Program-made: the position numbers and the translations under genes
Shown: piece after piece, positions 41,533 through 49,205 of the stretch
Layout: each line of letters begins with the position of its first letter
Numbering within the stretch: the first letter of the stretch is position 1
From: Paenibacillus tundrae
Lineage (GTDB): Bacteria; Bacillota; Bacilli; Paenibacillales; Paenibacillaceae
NCBI RefSeq assembly: GCF_030812775.1
Contig: NZ_JAUSTI010000017.1
Span: 1 to 64,000 of the forward strand
DNA length: 64,000 nucleotides
Reading direction: 5' to 3'
The notes under the pieces: model-generated
The model's input: only the letters and a program-made list of their open reading frames with translations
What the model was told of the DNA's origin: nothing
Databases searched by the model: none

Positions 41533-42420
41533 TCACTCATTCTTCGGGATATCTTCGATCCTAGGCTCGACATGTACATGAACCTGCATAATGTTATGTG
41601 ATCGTTTCAATCGCTCCTCCACCCTATCACAGATCTGATGACCTTCGATCAGACTAAGTTTCCCGTCTACCTCAATGACGATATCTACCAATACATGACT
41701 CCCATGAATACGTGCTTTGACATCTTTAATCGTCTCCACACCAGGAACACGAGCAACGGAAGATCGCAGATCAGTTAACTCCTTTTGATCAAATCCATCG
41801 GTCAGACGATGTGTGCAGTCTCTGAAAATTTCCCAAGCTGTCCTGCAAATCAGCAACCCTACAGCGATAGCTGCAACTTTATCGAGCCAAGGTAATCCAA
41901 ATTGAGCACCGATAATCCCGATGGCTGCTCCAATACTGACCCAGGCATCCGAACGATTGTCCTTGGCAGCCGCCATAAGTGCCTGACTGTTAATTTGTTT
42001 GGCTAGACGAGAGTTATAGCGATACACACCTAACATTGCAATAGCGCAGATAACCGCGACTCCCGCTGCCCACAGATTGGGGGCTACAAAGCTGCCATCA
42101 TACCAGGAGCGTACGGCTTCAACAAGCACTTGAAGTCCCACCACAGCCATAATAAACGAAGCAATGAGTGCCGCGACCGTCTCTGCTCTGAAATGACCAT
42201 ATGTATGGTCAGAATCTGGAGGCTTTTGTGAAATCCGGAGACCAATCAACACTGCGACAGAAGCTACAATATCGGTGACATTATTATATCCATCCGCCAC
42301 TAAAGCACTGGAGGCAAATATATAACCACTGACTAATTTGAAAGCAGACAAGACTAGGTAAGCTGCAATGCTGACCCAAGCTCCCCGCTCTCCCTTACGG
42401 ATTTCTTCATAAGCATTCAA
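41533..42420 (-). CDS. CDF family cation exporter, manganese type
   Basis: A 295-residue cation diffusion facilitator with six transmembrane helices and a C-terminal cytosolic ferredoxin-like domain (about 205-290, VARVPGVETIKDVKAR..HVLVDIVIEVD). The metal-site residues read DGYNNVTD in helix 2 and DNRSD in helix 5. The D/N-xxx-D pattern, rather than HxxxD, is that of Mn2+ exporters such as B. subtilis MneP/MneS. It exports Mn2+ in exchange for protons. The start is TTG with GGGGTG eight bases upstream. Confidence 0.9.
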   Translation of the reverse strand: MNAYEEIRKGERGAWVSIAAYLVLSAFKLVSGYIFASSALVADGYNNVTDIVASVAVLIGLRISQKPPDSDHTYGHFRAETVAALIASFIMAVVGLQVLVEAVRSWYDGSFVAPNLWAAGVAVICAIAMLGVYRYNSRLAKQINSQALMAAAKDNRSDAWVSIGAAIGIIGAQFGLPWLDKVAAIAVGLLICRTAWEIFRDCTHRLTDGFDQKELTDLRSSVARVPGVETIKDVKARIHGSHVLVDIVIEVDGKLSLIEGHQICDRVEERLKRSHNIMQVHVHVEPRIEDIPKNE

Positions 42421-42722
42421 ATCAGTGACACCCCTTTACTATCTCATATTCAGGTTAATTCATCGTACCAAAGGCTCTCCTTGTGGGTCTACAGAAACAG
42501 TGTTGCCAGAATACAGTGCTATAGCGGTGCTGAAACAAAGTTGTTAGAAGGCATCGGTGTAGGTGACTAGACAGAAAGTTGGTTGTGTTCAACATGTGCG
42601 AGTATATGCTGAAGATCAGCATTTTATCAGGTTGCCCTTGTAGGGCTTTTGTAAAACGTATAAAATAAGGACATCCCGTCCAACTCGGACGGCTTAACTG
42701 TAAGACCGGGAGGGAAATAACG
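42421..42722 (+). other. Intergenic region with a hairpin
   Basis: About 300 bases between the CDF gene and the small plus-strand gene. It contains the inverted repeat GCTGA-AGA-TCAGC (42608-42620) and the short hairpin GCCCT-TGT-AGGGC followed by TTTTG (42634-42650), which could end a short plus-strand transcript or act as a leader attenuator. No coding frame is convincing. Confidence 0.4.
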
Positions 42723-42911
42723 ATGAGCGATAATACTGAACCGAAAAAAGTCAGTTTGCAGGATGCGATACGCCAAAAACTGGCGCAGAAGAAGGAGCAA
42801 TCAAAATCCGGTAACCAATCGAGTGCCTATTTTGAAGGCGGTCCTAAGGCGATGAAGAGCCAAAATAACAAAAAACCTAACAATCAGCGCCGCCGTACTG
42901 GCGGATCCTAG
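42723..42911 (+). CDS. Small basic hypothetical protein
   Basis: A 62-residue hydrophilic protein, KVSLQDAIRQKLAQKKEQSK then a disordered tail ending in KKPNNQRRRTGGS. The first 25 residues probably form one helix. The basic tail suggests nucleic-acid or ribosome association, but I know no function. GGGAGGG lies ten bases before the ATG. I have seen similar short proteins in Bacillaceae and Paenibacillus as conserved hypotheticals. Confidence 0.7.
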   Translation: MSDNTEPKKVSLQDAIRQKLAQKKEQSKSGNQSSAYFEGGPKAMKSQNNKKPNNQRRRTGGS

Positions 42912-43000
42912 ACCTTTGGGGGGTATCCCCCAATGCACGCTGTAGAACGGCCTTTAATGGCCTCTATGCTAGGTAGTTACTTTGTTGTGACTGCAACCAA

Positions 43001-43046
43001 AAAAGAACCGCGACAATCCTCCAAAGAGGCTTCGCGGTTCTTTTAT
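43001..43046. terminator. Bidirectional terminator between the small protein and the ABC-F gene
   Basis: A perfect 13-bp stem AAAAGAACCGCGA / TCGCGGTTCTTTT with an 18-base loop and T runs on both strands. Confidence 0.9.
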
Positions 43047-43063
43047 ATATCTATATCATGTAT

Positions 43064-44689
43064 TTATGCTTCAACCGGGTACATCTTGTTCCGTAATTCC
43101 TTAATCTCGTCGCTCTCCAAGTATTCATCATAGCTCATTTGACGATCAATGATGCCTGTTGGCGTGATTTCGATAATACGGTTAGCAATCGTTTGAATGA
43201 ACTGATGGTCATGTGATGTAAACAGCATTGTGCCATCAAAATCAATCATACCATTGTTCAGCGCTGTAATGGATTCGAGATCCAAGTGGTTCGTTGGCTC
43301 ATCCAGAATCAGTGCGTTAGCACCGGTTTGCATCATTTTCGCCAACATACAGCGAACTTTCTCTCCTCCGGATAGCACACTTGCTTTCTTCAAGGATTCC
43401 TCACCCGAGAACAACATCCGACCTAGGAATCCACGCAAATAGGTTTCATCCTGATCTTTGGAGTACTGGCGCAACCAGTCAACCAAAGTCATCTCGACAC
43501 CATCAAAGTATTTGGAGTTGTCTTTCGGGAAATAAGCTTGTGATGTCGTTACACCCCAAGTATATTCACCACTATCAGCTTCAACCTCACCCATCAGAAT
43601 ATCAAACAACAGTGATTTGGCATTACCGTTCGGACCCACAAATGCGATTTTATCGCCTTTGTTCACCACAAAGCTAATGTCATTCAACATGTTCACACCG
43701 TCAATCGACTTGCTTACACGATCAACCGTTAACAGTTGTTTACCCGCTTCACGCTCAGGCTTAAAGTTGATAAATGGATATTTACGGTTCGATGGACGAA
43801 GGTCATCCAGTGTAATTTTGTCGAGTTGTTTCTTACGGGAAGTCGCTTGTTTGGACTTCGACGCATTTGCTGAGAAACGTTGAATAAAGGCTTGCAGCTC
43901 TTTAATCTTCTCTTCTTTTTTCTTGTTCGCATCACGTTGCAATGCAAGTGCCAATTGGCTGGACTCGTACCAGAAGTCATAGTTACCTACATACAACTGG
44001 ATTTTACCAAAGTCGATATCCGCAATGTGTGTACATACTTTGTTCAGGAAGTGACGGTCATGGGATACCACAATAACGGTACCTTCATAATCCATCAAGA
44101 AGTTCTCCAGCCATTGAATGGATTCGAGATCCAAGTGGTTGGTAGGCTCATCGAGAAGCAGGTTGTTTGGACGACCAAACAATGCCTGTGCCAAGAGTAC
44201 ACGTACTTTTTCGTTACCGCTCAGCTCTACCATTTTCTTCTCATGCATGTCACGGTCGATACCGAGACCAATCAAGAGTGCCGCTGCATCTGGCTCAGCA
44301 TCCCAGCCATTCAACTCAGCAAATTCACCCTCAAGCTCACCTGCGCGCAAACCATCTTCTTCTGTAAAATCAGCTTTGGCATACAAAGCGTCCTTTTCCT
44401 TCATGATGGAATAGAGACGACTATGACCCATAATGACAGTTTCGAGAACTGCATACTCATCATATTCAAAATGGTTTTGCTTCAAAACGGCCATACGTTC
44501 GCCCGGGGTGATGTGCACCTCGCCCGAGTTTGCTTCAATTTCACCTGACAAAATTTTCAAGAACGTTGATTTACCGGCACCATTGGCACCGATCAAGCCG
44601 TAACAGTTACCTGGTGTGAACTTGATATTCACATCTTCAAAAAGTGCACGTTTTCCGTAGCGGAGCGTTATGCCGCTTGTACTAATCAT
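43064..44689 (-). CDS. ABC-F family ATPase, YkpA/YbiT type
   Basis: A 541-residue ABC-F protein with two ATPase domains and no membrane segment. Domain 1 has Walker A GANGAGKST, signature LSGNEKVR and Walker B LLLDEPTNHLD; the linker (about 235-310) reads KKKEEKIKELQAFIQRFSAN; domain 2 has GPNGNAKS in place of a canonical Walker A, then LSGGEKVR and LILDEPTNHLD. The family acts on the ribosome. The sequence closely resembles B. subtilis YkpA, whose second P-loop, as I remember it, is also degenerate. Role here is unproven; there is no sign of an antibiotic resistance context. Confidence 0.93.
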   Translation of the reverse strand: MISTSGITLRYGKRALFEDVNIKFTPGNCYGLIGANGAGKSTFLKILSGEIEANSGEVHITPGERMAVLKQNHFEYDEYAVLETVIMGHSRLYSIMKEKDALYAKADFTEEDGLRAGELEGEFAELNGWDAEPDAAALLIGLGIDRDMHEKKMVELSGNEKVRVLLAQALFGRPNNLLLDEPTNHLDLESIQWLENFLMDYEGTVIVVSHDRHFLNKVCTHIADIDFGKIQLYVGNYDFWYESSQLALALQRDANKKKEEKIKELQAFIQRFSANASKSKQATSRKKQLDKITLDDLRPSNRKYPFINFKPEREAGKQLLTVDRVSKSIDGVNMLNDISFVVNKGDKIAFVGPNGNAKSLLFDILMGEVEADSGEYTWGVTTSQAYFPKDNSKYFDGVEMTLVDWLRQYSKDQDETYLRGFLGRMLFSGEESLKKASVLSGGEKVRCMLAKMMQTGANALILDEPTNHLDLESITALNNGMIDFDGTMLFTSHDHQFIQTIANRIIEITPTGIIDRQMSYDEYLESDEIKELRNKMYPVEA

Positions 44690-44796
44690 TAAGCATTACC
44701 ATCCTTTATTTATTAATCTGCATTCTGCATGAATAGCAACTTGCATTAATCTTGGATTCAATATCCCGTAGCCTATTCTGGCACCATATTATAACA

Positions 44797-44833
44797 CAAA
44801 AAAGCGGCGAATTCGAAAATTGGCCGCTTTTTA
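44797..44833 (-). terminator. Terminator downstream of the MBL hydrolase
   Basis: Perfect 9-bp stem AAAAGCGGC / GCCGCTTTT with T runs on both strands. It is 290 bases beyond the stop of the MBL gene because repeat copy C lies between them. Confidence 0.8.
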
Positions 44834-44846
44834 CATTAAGATACAT

Positions 44847-45055
44847 GTTCAAAAAGGACGGTTTTCAGTACCGAGAAGATGGGATGAAGATAGAAATGGA
44901 GTAGCAGAGCGTAGACAAACCTACGTGAGCAACTACATGACTCCGAAGGAAACAAGCTGCGTAAGCATCCACTTATTTCGGCTGAATCCCATACTCGATG
45001 CTGAGATGCCATCAGGCATCCTCGTAATCAAATGCGTACTTTTTGAACAACCTCT
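44847..45055. repeat. Intergenic repeat, copy C (longest, 209 bp)
   Basis: Starts GTTCAAAAAGGACGG and ends CTTTTTGAACAACCTCT; the outer GTTCAAAAAG / CTTTTTGAAC is a perfect 10-bp inverted repeat. The right part (CCATCAGGCATCCTCGTAAT, then CAAATGCG) is nearly identical to copy B. The interior has no long open frame and no transposase, so it resembles a non-autonomous MITE-like element. It separates the MBL gene from its terminator. Confidence 0.75.
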
Positions 45056-45121
45056 TCAAGATTTGGTAATGAATTATTCATGCGGATATACCCTTACATT
45101 AGCATATTTGGCTTGCTATTG

Positions 45122-46210
45122 TTAGTCTTGTTTATGTGTTTCATGCCTGATACGTAATGTCTCTCCGTGACCAAGCACACGAATCCGCTCTGCACTTATT
45201 CCTAATTTCTCACGTTCTGCTTCCAGACGGTCAAGCGCCTCCCTAGGTGTATCGTCAGCCAGTCTGAATGTTCCGTAGTGCATAGGCACCATAAGCTGGG
45301 AGCCACACTCCACGAATCCCTGCAATGCTTCTTCTGGTGTCACATGCTGAGAGGTCATAAACCATTCTGGATCATACGCACCAATCGGCATCAGCGTAAC
45401 ACCGATATCGAAACGTTCACCAATCGTTTTGAACCCTGGGAAATAGCCCGTATCCCCAACAAAATAAATAACGGGTGGCTTCTCTACACTTTGCTGCGCC
45501 GTTAACTCCTGCGATGCAGAAGCTTCGGATTGTTGGGCATGAGACGTGTTAGCTGTTGTATCTGCTGAATCGTTTCGCATCTTCGTAGCAGCCATTTCCT
45601 CAGCAGCTTCAGCAGATGTGGGATGAACCACCTCCAACACATAACCACCCCAGTGAGAGCTGTTCGTGTCAAACAATGTACGTCGTGTCCAGTGTTGGGC
45701 AGGTACAAAGCTTATTTTGACACCACCCACTGTCATATGTTCCCACCATTTCATCTCGTGGCAACGGTGAAAACCTTTACGAATCATCTTCCGCTTCAGG
45801 CCATCTGGTACGATCAACAGTGTTTTGGCTGTAATCAGCTTCCGTAAGGAGGCCAGATGCAGATGATCATAGTGGGAATGGGAGATCAAAATAATATCGA
45901 GCGGTGGAATATCCTGAATCGGAATACCAGGGGCACCAAGTCTACGTTGAAATCCCATTTTCTCTGCCCATACCGGATCCGTCACGATATTTAAACCGTA
46001 GTATTGAATAAAAAAAGTGGAGTGACCAATCCAGGTAAGTGTTGTCTCCTCCCGGTTGGCATGTAAGTAATCCAGCTCCGGTGGGTGCTTAGGTACAGTG
46101 TACGAATAATCCTTTACCTTGTTGCGCCGCTCTTCCCTCCACTGCTTGAATTCCTTCAATGTCTTATCCGTGCTTACATTATCAATATTGTTATAACGAA
46201 TTTTCGGCAT
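45122..46210 (-). CDS. MBL-fold metallohydrolase (UlaG/NAPE-PLD-like)
   Basis: A 362-residue metallo-beta-lactamase-fold protein. Motifs are TWIGHSTFFIQ, ISHSHYDHL (two-metal site) with a later histidine-containing MPMHYGTF and the GDTGYFPGF aspartate. This pattern belongs to the group containing UlaG and NAPE-phospholipase D, hydrolases of phosphodiester or lactone bonds. An insert of about 40 residues (residues ~200-240; AAEEMAATKMRNDSADTTAN) rich in A, S, T and Q interrupts the fold before YFVGDTGYF. GGAGG precedes the ATG by eight bases. Confidence 0.9.
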   Translation of the reverse strand: MPKIRYNNIDNVSTDKTLKEFKQWREERRNKVKDYSYTVPKHPPELDYLHANREETTLTWIGHSTFFIQYYGLNIVTDPVWAEKMGFQRRLGAPGIPIQDIPPLDIILISHSHYDHLHLASLRKLITAKTLLIVPDGLKRKMIRKGFHRCHEMKWWEHMTVGGVKISFVPAQHWTRRTLFDTNSSHWGGYVLEVVHPTSAEAAEEMAATKMRNDSADTTANTSHAQQSEASASQELTAQQSVEKPPVIYFVGDTGYFPGFKTIGERFDIGVTLMPIGAYDPEWFMTSQHVTPEEALQGFVECGSQLMVPMHYGTFRLADDTPREALDRLEAEREKLGISAERIRVLGHGETLRIRHETHKQD

Positions 46211-46275
46211 GAAAGGGTCCTCCTCCCTTCCTACTATTTTAACCCAGGATCAACCTATTTGAAAAAAACAGCCTG

Positions 46276-46437
46276 TTAGTCCTTCGGATTTTTGCACATC
46301 GCCAAGTACACGAATAAAAAGGCAATCGCAGCTACGATAATCAGTGGTGGAGCATACATAATCGTAAATGTCTCAAAAAAACTCAAGCCTGTAATCCCCG
46401 GAATGCCGGATACACCTTCCAGATACATGAAGCTCAT
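46276..46437 (-). CDS. cydS: Cytochrome bd small subunit, CydS-like
   Basis: A 53-residue protein with one transmembrane helix. The segment ETFTIMYAPPLIIVAAIAF closely resembles the CydS subunit of the Geobacillus bd oxidase (TFLIMYAPMVVV). Its ATG overlaps the cydB stop (ATGA), so it is translationally coupled, with GAAGAAGGG ahead. The extra 20 N-terminal residues (SFMYLEGVSGIPGITG) are unusual; a shorter start at the second ATG (46428) is possible. CydS packs beside CydA near heme b558. Confidence 0.78.
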   Translation of the reverse strand: MSFMYLEGVSGIPGITGLSFFETFTIMYAPPLIIVAAIAFLFVYLAMCKNPKD

Positions 46438-47468
46438 CCCTTCTTCTTGCCCGAATATCCACGGACGTAGTTCGCATCAAATAGAAACAGTTTCATGATC
46501 AGTACCAGCGATGGAATGAGCACCAGCAGTCCTAGACTGAATGCAGTAATCAGTGCAATTCCCATCGTTCGATTCGTAAAGCTATCATAAATATTAATGT
46601 ACGGGTACAGAATGTAAGGCAAATGGGAACGACCATATCCATACCATGCAAAGGCAAATTGTAGCATCACGGCGATAAAACACCAGCCCAAATACTTTCG
46701 CTTCCATACAAGCGATAAAGCAATGACAAAACATATAAACGAAGCGATAAACATCCAGGAGATATCGAGCATGCGTTCAAAGTGAAGCGGATTTTGTTTG
46801 TTAATTTGCAAAAATGCAAGAAAACTCGCAAATATCGTAGGTAAACTCCATAACAGCGCGTACTCCCTCAACACTTCAAAAGCGATTTCATCCCCTGCCC
46901 GCTTGGCATAATAGGACAAGAACATCGCCGAGATATACAGCACACTCACGATTGCCAGCAATACAACAGACCAAGTATAGGGGTTCGTCAGGAACTCTCT
47001 CCAACGAAAAAACACCTGCTCACCGACCTGCTCGATAATGCCTCCTTCGGATATAGCCAAAATGGTGGAAAATACCGCCGGGATCAGTAATCCCGTCGCA
47101 CCGTATAAAGCCATGTAAATACGACTGTTCTTCCCATGATTACCGTAGGTGTTATAGGCGTAATACACACCTCGGATCGCCAGCAATACAATCGCAAGTG
47201 ATCCGGGGACTAAGAGTGCCGTACCATAATAGAAGGCACTGTCGGGATAAAACCCCACCAGACCGACAACAAAAAAGATAAGAAATACGTTCGTAACTTC
47301 CCACACCGGAGATAGATATCGTTGAATAATATTGTGAATCTTATTCTCGTGACCGGTTAGCAGACTATAAAAGCTGAAAAAGCCTGCTCCAAAATCAATG
47401 GAGGCTACGATTAGATATCCAAATAGGAACGTCCACAAGATCGCAATGCCTGCAATTTCGAAGCTCAA
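46434..47468 (-). CDS. cydB: Cytochrome bd ubiquinol oxidase subunit II
   Basis: A 344-residue protein with eight to nine transmembrane helices. The opening AILWTFLFGYLIVASIDFGAGFF (split by its helix) and the later WEVTNVFLIFFVVGLVGFYP are typical CydB features. With CydA it reduces oxygen to water using menaquinol at low oxygen tension. The start is TTG overlapping the cydA stop by four bases (TTGA), with GGAGG nine bases ahead. Confidence 0.94.
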   Translation of the reverse strand: MSFEIAGIAILWTFLFGYLIVASIDFGAGFFSFYSLLTGHENKIHNIIQRYLSPVWEVTNVFLIFFVVGLVGFYPDSAFYYGTALLVPGSLAIVLLAIRGVYYAYNTYGNHGKNSRIYMALYGATGLLIPAVFSTILAISEGGIIEQVGEQVFFRWREFLTNPYTWSVVLLAIVSVLYISAMFLSYYAKRAGDEIAFEVLREYALLWSLPTIFASFLAFLQINKQNPLHFERMLDISWMFIASFICFVIALSLVWKRKYLGWCFIAVMLQFAFAWYGYGRSHLPYILYPYINIYDSFTNRTMGIALITAFSLGLLVLIPSLVLIMKLFLFDANYVRGYSGKKKG

Positions 47469-48811
47469 TGCACGATCCCTCCTTCAAGACCGAGTGAGTC
47501 CAGTTCTTTCTCTGCTTCCTTGTTACGGAATAGCTTGCTAAGCACCCGAATACAAGAGAAACAAAGGATCAGATACAGCACAATGAACAGCACTAGCATC
47601 CAACCGACAGATGAAGATGTGGTTGCCGCCTCGGATACTTTCATATACCCGCGCAAAATCCACGGCTGTCTGCCTACCTCAGCAAACATCCAACCGAGCT
47701 CTATCGCAATCATCGCGAGTGGCCCGAGCAGCACAATACCTAATAAGAGCCACTTCGGATACGGCTTGCGCCCTGGTAACCAACGACGAAGCACATACAG
47801 CACCGGAATCAATAGGATGATCACGCCTGTGGTTACTTTGAGATCGAACATATAGTGAATAGATAATGGGGGTCTGAGGTCTGCCGGATACTCCTCAAGC
47901 CCTTTTACTTCCGTATCAGGACGGTTCCCTGCCAGAATACTCAGTGCATACGGGATTTCCAGTGCATACTTTACCTCGTTGTTTTCATCCAGAATTCCTC
48001 CATAAATTAGCGGTGCATTCTTCATCGTCTTAAAATGCCATTCAGCCGCCGCCAGCTTCTCTGGCTGGTACTTGGCTAAGAACTTACCAGAAGAGTCTCC
48101 AATCATAACGGTACTTACCGCAAAGACAAGCGCGCTCACTGTCGTAAGTTTCAGCGCCTTTTTGTAATACACATGATTCCGTCCCCGAAGCAAACTAAAT
48201 GCGGCAATTCCGGCAAGCACGCCTGCACTCAGCGTATAGGAAGAAGCCAGTACATGAGATACTTTGGTCGGCGTAGCTGGGTTCAGCATCGCAGCAATCG
48301 GATGGATATCCTTCATAATGCCGTTCACAAGTGTGAATCCCTGAGGCTGATTCATAAATGAGTTAACGGTTGTGATAAATATGGCTGATGCTGATGAACC
48401 CAGCGCAACCGGAATTAACAGGAGCATATGTGTGTATTTCTTTTTGAACCGATCCCACGTATACAGATAGATCCCCAGAAAGATCGCCTCGATAAAGAAC
48501 GCAAATGTCTCCATGAAGAGTGGTAGCGCAATCGCTTGACCTGCAACACGCATGAACATCGGCCAGAGCAAGCTGAGCTGCAACCCGATAGATGTACCGG
48601 TGACTACACCAACGGCTACAGTAATGACGAATCCACGCGCCCATCTCCGTGCCAGTAATGTGTAATGAATATCATTGGTACGCAATCCGCGCCATTCGGC
48701 GAGAGCGATCATTAACGGAACGCCGACACCGATCGAAGCAAAAATGATGTGAACAAACAGAGTAAGACCAGTCAAAATACGACTTAATAGAACTGGGTCC
48801 ATCGAAGACAT
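47465..48811 (-). CDS. cydA: Cytochrome bd ubiquinol oxidase subunit I
   Basis: A 448-residue protein with about nine transmembrane helices. It opens MSSMDPVLLSRILTGLTLFV, and H21 corresponds to the heme b595 ligand. The GRQPWI motif, ESTFAFFIEAIFLGIYLY-like FAFFIEAIFLGIYLYTW and a short Q-loop are present, as in the YthA-type enzymes of Bacilli. It oxidises quinol and reduces oxygen. I chose ATG 48811 (GAGGAG eight bases upstream) over GTG 48820. First gene of cydA-cydB-cydS. Confidence 0.95.
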   Translation of the reverse strand: MSSMDPVLLSRILTGLTLFVHIIFASIGVGVPLMIALAEWRGLRTNDIHYTLLARRWARGFVITVAVGVVTGTSIGLQLSLLWPMFMRVAGQAIALPLFMETFAFFIEAIFLGIYLYTWDRFKKKYTHMLLLIPVALGSSASAIFITTVNSFMNQPQGFTLVNGIMKDIHPIAAMLNPATPTKVSHVLASSYTLSAGVLAGIAAFSLLRGRNHVYYKKALKLTTVSALVFAVSTVMIGDSSGKFLAKYQPEKLAAAEWHFKTMKNAPLIYGGILDENNEVKYALEIPYALSILAGNRPDTEVKGLEEYPADLRPPLSIHYMFDLKVTTGVIILLIPVLYVLRRWLPGRKPYPKWLLLGIVLLGPLAMIAIELGWMFAEVGRQPWILRGYMKVSEAATTSSSVGWMLVLFIVLYLILCFSCIRVLSKLFRNKEAEKELDSLGLEGGIVH

Positions 48812-48883
48812 GGGTGACACTCCTCTTCAGCATAGTCAGTATGTATTGCTAAGCTTCAGTTACAGACATGAGGGAAGCTCTTC

Positions 48884-48988
48884 TCAATAGCTCATGATGC
48901 GAATGATACTTTTCACAACGGCGTATAACACCACAACGGCTGCTACCAGACAGACGATGATGAGCGTTTTCTCCTGTTTACGAAACAT
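48884..48988 (-). CDS. Possible 34-residue single-helix membrane protein
   Basis: A short frame reading MFRKQEKTLIIVCLVAAVVV then LYAVVKSIIRIMSY: a basic start, one hydrophobic helix (residues 8-25) and a basic end. GGAGG lies 11 bases before the ATG. It ends 73 bases before cydA on the same strand. Small one-helix subunits are common around cytochrome bd genes, but I cannot name this one; it may also be a chance frame. Confidence 0.4.
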   Translation of the reverse strand: MFRKQEKTLIIVCLVAAVVVLYAVVKSIIRIMSY

Positions 48989-49084
48989 ATCCCAGCCATC
49001 CTCCTTAATCTCGAATTGCAAAAATTGGCTCTATAGACAGTTTGCAAAAGTTCATCTTTTTTTATCCCGAAAAATGTAAAATAC

Positions 49085-49142
49085 CAAAAAAGCCTTTACC
49101 TTCGCAGTACACCGAGGCGCACAGAAAGATAAAGACTTTATT
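49085..49142 (-). terminator. Terminator after the large sensor kinase gene
   Basis: On the minus strand AAAGTCTTTATCTT pairs with AAGGTAAAGGCTTT through two G-T pairs, followed by TTTTTT. It lies 65 bases past the kinase stop. Confidence 0.65.
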
Positions 49143-49205
49143 ATGAACAACAAAATTAAATAATGGCTTTTTATTGTGGTGTCACTGAATTCTTAAGATC
49201 ACTTA

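Noticed and set aside
43880..44548. Plus-strand open frame of 222 codons
   Set aside because: Antisense to the ABC-F gene, which has clear family motifs; the antisense product has none.
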